Assembly (NCBI GenBank): GCA_013297575.1
Contig: JAAFHO010000152.1
Coordinates: 1-9,927 of the forward strand
Length of the DNA stretch: 9,927 nt
Source: Chitinophagales bacterium
GTDB taxonomy: Bacteria > Bacteroidota > Bacteroidia > Chitinophagales > Saprospiraceae
Direction: 5' to 3'
In this document: positions 1 through 5,508 of the stretch, in pieces
Layout of the letters: the number at the start of each line of letters is the position of its first letter
Position numbering within the stretch: the stretch's first letter is position 1
Made by a program: the position numbers and the translations under genes
Notes under the pieces: model-generated
Told to the model about the DNA's origin: nothing
What the model saw: only the letters and a program-made list of their open reading frames with translations
The model's database searches: none

Positions 1-25
1 GTATTGGGGCTTAAACGTTAAAACA

Positions 26-508
26 ATGCAAATTCGTCCAGTTGAACTTGCCGACCACGAAGCCATTTGGTCAATTTTTCAGGAGGTCATACAAGCGGGT
101 GATTCGTTTGTTTTTGAACCAGATACGCCTAAGGAGGATTTTTACAAGCACTGGCTTGCATCGTACATGCACACGTACGTTTGCGAGATAGATGGATTGG
201 TGGCGGGTGCTTATTTTATGAAGCCCAACCAACCGGGTCTTGGCAATCACATTTGCAATGCTGGTTATATGGTGCACCCACAGTTCAGGGGTAAACGACT
301 TGCGCAAGAAATGTGCGCGCACTCATTGCTGGAAGCCAAACGCCTTGGTTACCTCGGTATGCAGTACAATATTGTGGTAAGTACCAATACTTCGGCGGTG
401 CATGTGTGGAAAAAAATGGGTTTTTCCATTGTTGGCGTAACACCTAATGCTTTCCGACACCTCGAATTAGGACTGGTCGATGCATTTATAATGTATCGTG
501 AATTGTAA
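26..508 (+). CDS. GNAT-family N-acetyltransferase
   Basis: This 160-residue protein is a complete single-domain GNAT enzyme, which transfers an acetyl group from acetyl-CoA to an amine; the substrate cannot be read from the sequence. The acetyl-CoA binding motif A is visible around residues 80-100 as GYMVHPQFRGKRLAQ, where QFRGKRLA is the pyrophosphate-binding loop. It is followed by the late motif-B region with NTSAVHVWKKMGF (about residues 121-133). The segments SFVFEPDTP, GYMVHP, MQYNIVV and AFRH near the C-terminus are those of a widespread GNAT subgroup that, from memory, resembles yeast Mpr1 and many bacterial enzymes annotated only as GNAT. No signal peptide is present, so it should be cytoplasmic. 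The ATG at 26 is the natural start because the conserved N-terminal strand (QIRPVELAD) begins right after it. There is no Shine-Dalgarno sequence, as is common in Bacteroidota. It is followed directly by a strong hairpin and looks monocistronic, or the last gene of a unit that starts left of the window. Confidence 0.93.
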   Translation: MQIRPVELADHEAIWSIFQEVIQAGDSFVFEPDTPKEDFYKHWLASYMHTYVCEIDGLVAGAYFMKPNQPGLGNHICNAGYMVHPQFRGKRLAQEMCAHSLLEAKRLGYLGMQYNIVVSTNTSAVHVWKKMGFSIVGVTPNAFRHLELGLVDAFIMYREL

Positions 509-555
509 AAATCAAGGTAAAAAACGGCTTTTTTACCCTGATTTTTACTTTTTTT
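506..555 (+). terminator. Long AT-rich hairpin terminator after the GNAT gene
   Basis: The arms 506-524 and 529-547 pair over 19 positions with a single A/C mismatch (515/538), around a four-base loop CGGC at 525-528. A T-run follows at 549-555. The hairpin starts inside the TAA stop codon of the GNAT gene. The outer and inner parts of the stem are A/T runs flanking a short G/C core, so the structure has A-tracts on one side and T-tracts on the other and could act in both directions. Confidence 0.85.
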
Positions 556-633
556 AAAAGAATTTAAAAAAAATAAAAAAAACTTTAGAAAAAGTTTGGC
601 GAATCGGAGCAACTGCTCGTACATTTGCACCCG
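553..633 (+). promoter_or_regulatory. Bacteroidota-type promoter for tRNA-Val, with upstream A-tract
   Basis: TTTG at 595-598 and TACATTTG at 620-627 are separated by 21 bases. This matches the Bacteroidota vegetative promoter form (TTG or TTTG near -33, TAnnTTTG near -7) exactly. The predicted transcription start is about 633, leaving a leader of about 33 nt that RNase P would remove before the mature tRNA 5' end at 666. Upstream, 553-594 is almost pure A/T with several A-runs and could act like an UP element; that role is inference. Confidence 0.8.
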
Positions 634-665
634 CTAAACGAGATGACAACATTTCATAGCATTTA

Positions 666-740
666 GGGAGCATAGCTCAGTTGGTTTAGAGCATCTGCCT
701 TACAAGCAGAGGGTCCCCGGTTCGAATCCGTGTGTTCCCA
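666..740 (+). tRNA. tRNA-Val (anticodon UAC)
   Basis: A full cloverleaf can be drawn. The acceptor stem GGGAGCA (666-672) pairs with TGTTCCC (733-739), including one G-T wobble, and the discriminator base is A740. The D stem is GCTC/GAGC. The anticodon stem TCTGC/GCAGA closes the loop CTTACAA, giving anticodon TAC (UAC), which reads valine GUA/GUG codons. The T loop TTCGAAT is canonical. The T stem CCCGG/CCGTG has one C-T mismatch at its second pair from the outside (positions 50-64 in standard numbering). CCA is not encoded, since the bases after A740 are CAC, so it must be added enzymatically. It stands alone between its own promoter and terminator, with no neighbouring tRNA genes in view. 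Confidence 0.96.
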
Positions 741-746
741 CACAAT

Positions 747-774
747 AAGGTCACCAGAAATGGTGGCCTTTTTT
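747..774 (+). terminator. Rho-independent terminator of the tRNA-Val gene
   Basis: AAGGTCACC (747-755) pairs with GGTGGCCTT (762-770) over nine positions, one of them a T-G wobble, around the loop AGAAAT. The T-run TTTTTT occupies 769-774. It lies in the tail-to-tail gap between the tRNA and the minus-strand HPt gene that ends at 783. On the minus strand the sequence after the stem (TTATTGTG) is not a T-run, so it mainly serves the plus strand. Confidence 0.85.
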
Positions 775-782
775 ATTTTAGG

Positions 783-1085
783 TCAAATTTCAACCTGTCC
801 TACGAATGCTTTCAACTGCATCAAAGAAAACTCAGCAACCTTATTTTCCTCGGTTTCTCTTTCCAGTTGTGCCGCCCAATGGGCTGCATCTGTGGCACCG
901 ATATAACTTAATTGCGTTTTTAAAGTATGCGCCGTAATATTAGCGGCTTGAAACGCACCAGCATCGAGTTGTATTTCTAATTCATGCATCAAACGCGGAA
1001 GTTCTGTCCGCAAATGAGCGAGTAATTTGGCAATGACAGTTTCGTCGTTACCCACTAACCTTTTAAGATGTTCTAAATCAATCAT
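783..1085 (-). CDS. Stand-alone HPt phosphotransfer protein
   Basis: This 100-residue protein is a single histidine phosphotransfer domain, which passes a phosphoryl group from a receiver-domain aspartate to a further response regulator. The phospho-accepting histidine is H53 within AHTLKTQLSYIGA. This matches the HPt pattern AHxLKGxxxxxG with Lys kept at 56 and the usual following Gly replaced by Thr. The rest is helical and leucine-rich (LLAHLRTELPRLMHEL near residues 21-36), as expected for the four-helix bundle. No signal peptide or membrane helix is seen, so it should be cytoplasmic. Its ATG overlaps the TGA of the upstream hybrid kinase as ATGA (1082-1085), a typical translational-coupling arrangement. 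It almost certainly takes phosphate from that kinase's receiver domain. The final response regulator is not in the window. Confidence 0.9.
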   Translation of the reverse strand: MIDLEHLKRLVGNDETVIAKLLAHLRTELPRLMHELEIQLDAGAFQAANITAHTLKTQLSYIGATDAAHWAAQLERETEENKVAEFSLMQLKAFVGQVEI

Positions 1086-4000
1086 TTATTCTTATTTGTA
1101 AGTAATCTTATTTTATCCAAAAGCACTTCAATTTCGAGGGGTTTGGTCACACAATCGTTCATGCCAGCCTCCAAACAAAGTTGTACTTGTTCCGGTATCG
1201 CATTGGCGGTGAGTGCCAATATCGGCAATTGAGCATAGTACGCTCCGGGTAGTGTACGGATCAAACGCGCTGCGGTATAGCCATCCATCACGGGCATTTT
1301 TACATCCATCAGCACAAGATCATATTCGGTGGTTTGTACCATATCCAATGCAATTTGGCCATTTTCAGCCATATCAATATGAACGGCATCGATGTGTTTT
1401 TTGAGCATTTCGGTGGCCAACAATTGATTAAAATAGACATCCTCCACCAGCAGTATTTTAATGCCCGAAAGTGGGGATTGCGCTACATGCTGCATGGCAT
1501 CCATTAATTGCGCCGCCTTTTCCACTTCAATTAAGGGCAAAAGCACCGTAAATACCGTCCCCACGCCTACCGTACTGCTCACTTGAATACTGCCGCCCTG
1601 CTGATCGGCCAATTGGCGTGCAATGGCCAGCCCTAGCCCTGTACCTCCCAACGATGTAGCATACGCCTCATCTACTTGGTTGAAACTCTCAAAAATAGAG
1701 TCCAGATTTTCCGTAGGGATGCCGATTCCTGTATCTTGTACCGCTATTTGAAAATGGGAAGATGTTGGCTTGGGTGCTTGAACTTCCACCGTAACACTGC
1801 CTTTTTCTGTAAATTTTATGGCATTGGAAATAAGATTCGACAATATTTGAGACAATCGAACGGGATCAGTCCAGATCATTTCTGGCAATTCGGGGTCGAT
1901 CACGACCGAAAACGCTAAGGATTTGTCCATTGCCCGATAAGCAAAACTCTGCTCTACATGCCCCAATAATTCCTTCAGATGTACTGGTTTGCGCTGAAAT
2001 GTAAACTGCCCGGATTCAATTTTGGAATAATCCAAAATATCGTTAATAATACGCAACAAGTCCTCCGCTGAATGTTTAATAGAACCCACATATTTGGTTT
2101 GCTGGGTATCTAATGAAGTATCCTCCAGCAGGTGGCTCATGCCCAATACGGCATTCATCGGTGTACGGATTTCGTGGCTCATATTGGCCAAAAACTGCGA
2201 TTTATACCGCGCACTTTGCTCCGCAAGCACTTTTTCTTGCGCTAATTTTCGCTTTTGTTCTTGATTAAAAAAAATAGCATAAACGACCACCGACAACACG
2301 ATCAACATCAGGAATCGGAACCATTGCCGCTGCCAATACGGAGGCATGATGACGAACTTGACCGCCGCTACCTGCTCGTTCCAAATACCATTAGGATTAG
2401 CGGCTTTTACTTTAAAACGATAATTGCCCGGTGGTAAATTGGTATAGGCAGCCCTCCTCAGATCTTTGGTATAAATCCAATTGGTATCATAGCCCTCCAA
2501 TTGGTAGGCGTATTGATTGAACAATGGTGCCTCGGTATGCACCCCTACAAATTCAAAAATAATGCCATTATTATCCGAAGTCAGCGTAAAATTTTCCACA
2601 AATTCGGGTCGGGTAGTTATACCTTGTAGTGGTTTGTTATTGACCAATATTTGCGTAATCAATACGCGCGGTACTTTATAATCCAAACTTACATGATTGG
2701 GATCGAACCTAACCAAACCGTCTTCTACCGATACTAAGACCATACCGCTTCGAGTACGGGTAAATGCTTTACGGAATGTCATGCCACTAAGGACTCGGTT
2801 ACCGATATTGAATACCGTCATTTGGCCGGTGGCCGGATCTAGCAAAGTGATTTCTTCCATACATCCCATCCAAACTTTACCTTCCGTTCCCGCATCTATG
2901 GTTGCTACAATATTGGGATTTGGCATATCCTTTAGGCCATAGTTTTGAAAAACAAAATGAGTGTCTACGACCGAAATATGGCTTACGCCGCCGGTGGTGG
3001 CTGCCCAAACTGAACCATCGGGCGCAATAGACATGTCCACTAGATCATCACTTGCCAAAGATTGCTGTGGTTTTTTGTCATCGTGCTGTGCAAAAAGGAA
3101 ACGATTCGTTTTTTTATCCAAATACCCAACGCCCAAGATACAATCGATCCAAATACCTCCTTTCCCGTCGTCGATGAGTTGCTCTGCTTTGCAATTTTTG
3201 GGTAATTGCTGCGATAGGTCGTACCAAATTCTATGGTCGTTATCCAATTGATAAGACACGATAGATGTGCCGATGGACATCCAAAGAATATTGGGCTGCT
3301 GGCGATCGAAGCATAGCCCTTTGATTGGTTTTTTAGCAAAAATAGTATCGGGCAAAAAGGGCTTAAAATGTCGCTGATTGGGCTTCCAAACCCCTATACC
3401 TCCTTCATTCCAACAAAAAAGCACTTGTCCTTGTGCATTGGGGCATATCCGATGCCGGAGTGCCGACAGTGATTTGGAAGGCGGGTAATAGATCCGAGTA
3501 GGCTCGTCGCCCAATTTTGGGGCGTAATAAATACCTGTTATATTGTTCAATAAAATACCGCCCTGCTCATCTTCCATACTCCACAACATACGGCAGCGTG
3601 CTGTTGCACTGGAAGGCGCAAACCTAAAATATTCAAAACTTGGTGGCCGGGTATTAATTTTATTCAAACCAATTCCTGTTCCAACCCACAAATTGCCAAA
3701 ACGGTCGTTGCGAAGGCCACTTATCTTGTTTGAAATGATACCATCTTTCCGGTTGGCATCAAAAATATGGTGTTCTAAAACCGTAGATCGGTTGGGGTTC
3801 CATCGGGCAAGGCCATGGTTGCTATATCCGATCCAAATAGTACCTTCATTGTCTTGTGCCAAGGATCGGACAGGGTAAATCCCCAAAGAATCCACCAAAT
3901 TGGTTGTGACTAATTGTTGCGTTTCTGGATAGAACCGCAGCAATCCGGCGGAGCTCCCTACCCAAATTTGCTCATGCTCATCTTGTAACAAACAATTGAT

Positions 4001-4693
4001 ACCTAAAGGCAAGGCGGGTTTGCCAAAAGTAGCAGCGATCACTTGATATGTTTTTTGGGTGGTATATAATTGGATGAATCCTTTGGGCGAACTTGCCCAT
4101 ATTTGCCCTCGGACATCTTTGAGGAAATTGATGACGGGTGTTTCTTGTAAATCGGCAGATTTCCAATGCGTCCAAGCACCAGTTAGGTCATTTAATTCCC
4201 ATACTCCATTACCCGATCCCACCAAATACGTATGCGGCTCTAATTCTAGTGTGGCATGTATGCTCGTCATAGATTTGGGCAAAGCAAAACGTTTCACCTT
4301 TCCAGTGCGCACGTCAATTTGATCCAGTCCAACCGAAGTGGAGGCCCAAATGCGCTCCTCGCTGTCCTCCATGATTTTAAATACCCTGTTATACGATAGG
4401 CTATTGGTATCGCTCATATCGTACTGATAAAAAGTATAATTATAACCATCGTAACAGATCACGCCTTGCCCCTGCGTTGCATACCACAAGCGGTCGAGGT
4501 GGTCAATCAGTAAATCCATGATCGAAGAAGGAATATGGATTTTGCCCTCTCTATTATTGTCAATTTGTTCAAAAATACGCGTGCTGTGTTGCCCAAAAAC
4601 ATGGATCGTACCCACTAAAATCAGTACGCTGATCCTAAGTAAACAAAAGGACAACCTTTTGACAAACAACATGTTACTGGGAAAAAACACCAT
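1082..4693 (-). CDS. Hybrid two-component sensor kinase with periplasmic Reg_prop beta-propeller (no AraC output domain)
   Basis: This is a 1203-residue membrane sensor. Residues 1-35 form a signal peptide or anchor; starting at Met8 (nt 4672) would give a tidier signal peptide, and no Shine-Dalgarno sequence decides between the two. From about 60 to 665 there are some 13-14 Reg_prop propeller repeats, e.g. DEHEQIWVGSSAGLLRF (238-254) and DRFGNLWVGTGIGL (330-343); several middle blades are degenerate. The Y_Y_Y domain spans about 700-783 (FNQYAYQLEGYDTNWIY, LPPGNYRFKVKA). A transmembrane helix lies at 791-809. The HisKA domain carries the autophosphorylated H840 in SHEIRTP. The HATPase has its N box near 953-960 (NLISNAIKF), DTGIGIP at 987-993 and GTGLGLAI at 1017-1024. 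The receiver has phospho-acceptor D1130 in LMDVKMP and Lys1184 in TKP, and the protein ends just after the receiver. Bacteroidota hybrid two-component systems with this periplasmic layout usually continue into an AraC-type HTH. Here that domain is missing and an HPt gene overlaps the stop instead. The ligand is unknown; related propeller sensors detect glycans. Confidence 0.95.
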   Translation of the reverse strand: MVFFPSNMLFVKRLSFCLLRISVLILVGTIHVFGQHSTRIFEQIDNNREGKIHIPSSIMDLLIDHLDRLWYATQGQGVICYDGYNYTFYQYDMSDTNSLSYNRVFKIMEDSEERIWASTSVGLDQIDVRTGKVKRFALPKSMTSIHATLELEPHTYLVGSGNGVWELNDLTGAWTHWKSADLQETPVINFLKDVRGQIWASSPKGFIQLYTTQKTYQVIAATFGKPALPLGINCLLQDEHEQIWVGSSAGLLRFYPETQQLVTTNLVDSLGIYPVRSLAQDNEGTIWIGYSNHGLARWNPNRSTVLEHHIFDANRKDGIISNKISGLRNDRFGNLWVGTGIGLNKINTRPPSFEYFRFAPSSATARCRMLWSMEDEQGGILLNNITGIYYAPKLGDEPTRIYYPPSKSLSALRHRICPNAQGQVLFCWNEGGIGVWKPNQRHFKPFLPDTIFAKKPIKGLCFDRQQPNILWMSIGTSIVSYQLDNDHRIWYDLSQQLPKNCKAEQLIDDGKGGIWIDCILGVGYLDKKTNRFLFAQHDDKKPQQSLASDDLVDMSIAPDGSVWAATTGGVSHISVVDTHFVFQNYGLKDMPNPNIVATIDAGTEGKVWMGCMEEITLLDPATGQMTVFNIGNRVLSGMTFRKAFTRTRSGMVLVSVEDGLVRFDPNHVSLDYKVPRVLITQILVNNKPLQGITTRPEFVENFTLTSDNNGIIFEFVGVHTEAPLFNQYAYQLEGYDTNWIYTKDLRRAAYTNLPPGNYRFKVKAANPNGIWNEQVAAVKFVIMPPYWQRQWFRFLMLIVLSVVVYAIFFNQEQKRKLAQEKVLAEQSARYKSQFLANMSHEIRTPMNAVLGMSHLLEDTSLDTQQTKYVGSIKHSAEDLLRIINDILDYSKIESGQFTFQRKPVHLKELLGHVEQSFAYRAMDKSLAFSVVIDPELPEMIWTDPVRLSQILSNLISNAIKFTEKGSVTVEVQAPKPTSSHFQIAVQDTGIGIPTENLDSIFESFNQVDEAYATSLGGTGLGLAIARQLADQQGGSIQVSSTVGVGTVFTVLLPLIEVEKAAQLMDAMQHVAQSPLSGIKILLVEDVYFNQLLATEMLKKHIDAVHIDMAENGQIALDMVQTTEYDLVLMDVKMPVMDGYTAARLIRTLPGAYYAQLPILALTANAIPEQVQLCLEAGMNDCVTKPLEIEVLLDKIRLLTNKNK

Positions 4694-4730
4694 GTTTCAA
4701 CTGTATTTAATGCACAATATAGCACTTTAT

Positions 4731-5273
4731 TTAAATTTCCTGCCTTACCCATTTTTTTCGCACCATCAAAAAGCAACGAATAAGTATCGTCAATATGGAC
4801 GCAAAGGCAAACATCCATTTTAAAGCCGTAAGCCACGATGTAATGGTAGCCACGATATAAGAAAAATTAGGATAAGAGAGCAACATAATCGTGATGCCAA
4901 TATTTTCAAGATAGTCCAATCCCGCTGAAATAAGCGGTATAATTGACCAATTGGCTGCACCGAGGCGGAACAATATCCCGGCAAACAAAACGCCATAAGT
5001 AATAGGATAAACCAAATCGGCAGTCCATTCCACCAATAAGTACAATTTTCTACCTTCTGCACCATAAATATTGATATGCTGAAGGGCTTCTTCCGCAGTG
5101 TAAAAGGGCTGAATATCCAATGCGCCTGCGCCTTGCGACAGTGCTTGAATATTGGCTTGAATACCGGGGAATACCAAAATATTTAAACCCAAAAAAACGA
5201 GACCTAAAAGCCACAAAATTCGATTTGAACTGGCTTTTTGACAAATTTTAAGCAAAAATGTATAAAATTTCAT
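4731..5273 (-). CDS. Unknown four-helix integral membrane protein upstream of the sensor kinase
   Basis: I do not recognise the family of this 180-residue protein with confidence. Four hydrophobic segments are visible at about 19-36, 87-104, 109-133 and 142-168. The loop between the first and second is long (about 50 residues) and contains YGAEGRKLY (70-78) followed by a conserved-looking DLVYP (86-90). The third segment holds polar residues within the membrane (D120, E123 and N124 in DYLENIGI), which hints at a functional site rather than a simple anchor. The C-terminus is basic (VRKKWVRQ), consistent with a cytoplasmic end. No cleavable signal peptide is evident. It lies 37 bp upstream of the hybrid kinase on the same strand with no terminator between them, so it is probably co-transcribed and may be an accessory membrane partner of the sensor. 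That role is inferred from position only. No Shine-Dalgarno sequence precedes the ATG. Confidence 0.85.
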   Translation of the reverse strand: MKFYTFLLKICQKASSNRILWLLGLVFLGLNILVFPGIQANIQALSQGAGALDIQPFYTAEEALQHINIYGAEGRKLYLLVEWTADLVYPITYGVLFAGILFRLGAANWSIIPLISAGLDYLENIGITIMLLSYPNFSYIVATITSWLTALKWMFAFASILTILIRCFLMVRKKWVRQEI

Positions 5274-5386
5274 ATTTTATGAGATAAATTTGAGGTTTTT
5301 CTAAGTTGGATAAGGCGATATTAATACGCAATTATTTTCTTGCAAAAGTCAATCAAATTCTAGCCGCTGTTATCCTCTAATCTACT

Positions 5387-5439
5387 AAAAAGTGTAAAAA
5401 AGTGTAAAAATAAAATCTTTACCTTTTTTTACCTTTTTT
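5387..5439. repeat. Imperfect inverted repeat built from 10-bp tandem repeats
   Basis: The left arm (5387-5408) contains AGTGTAAAAA twice in perfect tandem (5391-5400 and 5401-5410). The right arm (5418-5439) contains ACCTTTTTT twice in tandem with a 10-bp period (5421 and 5431). The two 22-base arms face each other across a nine-base spacer (5409-5417). They pair at 18 Watson-Crick positions plus two G-T wobbles, with two T/C mismatches. The period is close to one helical turn, so it could be a cooperative protein-binding site or a bent A-tract element. A hairpin in RNA is also possible. It lies about 70-120 bp before the start of the giant gene. Confidence 0.6.
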
Positions 5440-5448
5440 GAAAACTCG

Positions 5449-5490
5449 TTGACTACCTACCTTTCCCCAATGCTGGACTTTTGTGCCATT
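5449..5490 (+). promoter_or_regulatory. Possible promoter for the giant exported protein gene
   Basis: GACTTTTG at 5476-5483 matches the Bacteroidota -7 form TAnnTTTG except for G in place of the first T. TTG at 5449-5451 is the nearest -33 candidate, but the 24-base gap is a little longer than usual. If correct, transcription would start near 5490, leaving a short untranslated leader of about 20 nt. This is a weak call based on pattern only. Confidence 0.3.
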
Positions 5491-5508
5491 AAAACACAGT
5501 TCCGCAAA

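Larger units (their letters stand above)
5274..5508. other. Divergent intergenic control region
   Basis: This 235-bp A/T-rich stretch separates the minus-strand operon (starting at 5273) from the giant plus-strand gene (starting at 5509), and must hold both promoters. The 8-mer GACTTTTG occurs facing each gene: at 5476-5483 on the plus strand and at 5343-5350 on the minus strand. The inverted repeat annotated at 5387-5439 sits between them. I see no small ORF or RNA gene here. Confidence 0.6.

Noticed and set aside
349..630. Minus-strand frame of 93 codons overlapping the GNAT 3' end and terminator
   Set aside because: Its composition (Phe, Lys and Leu runs) comes from reading the A/T hairpin and A-tract, and the GNAT frame explains the coding signal.
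666..782. tRNA 3' end as an integration site for a mobile element
   Set aside because: No repeat of the tRNA 3' end is visible elsewhere in the window and no integrase gene is present; the following genes look like ordinary chromosomal genes.
4694..4730. Separate promoter for the hybrid kinase in the 37-bp gap
   Set aside because: On the minus strand the only candidate is TATATTGT, which misses the TTTG core and has no TTG at a suitable distance upstream; an operon is the simpler reading.
4518..4823. Plus-strand frame of 101 codons across the kinase and membrane-protein junction
   Set aside because: It is antisense to the start of the kinase and the end of the membrane protein, and has no motif or initiation signal.
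5387..5439. Inverted repeat read as a simple Rho-independent terminator
   Set aside because: It lies between divergent genes with no gene ending nearby, and the stem lacks a G/C-rich core. A regulatory or structural role fits better.
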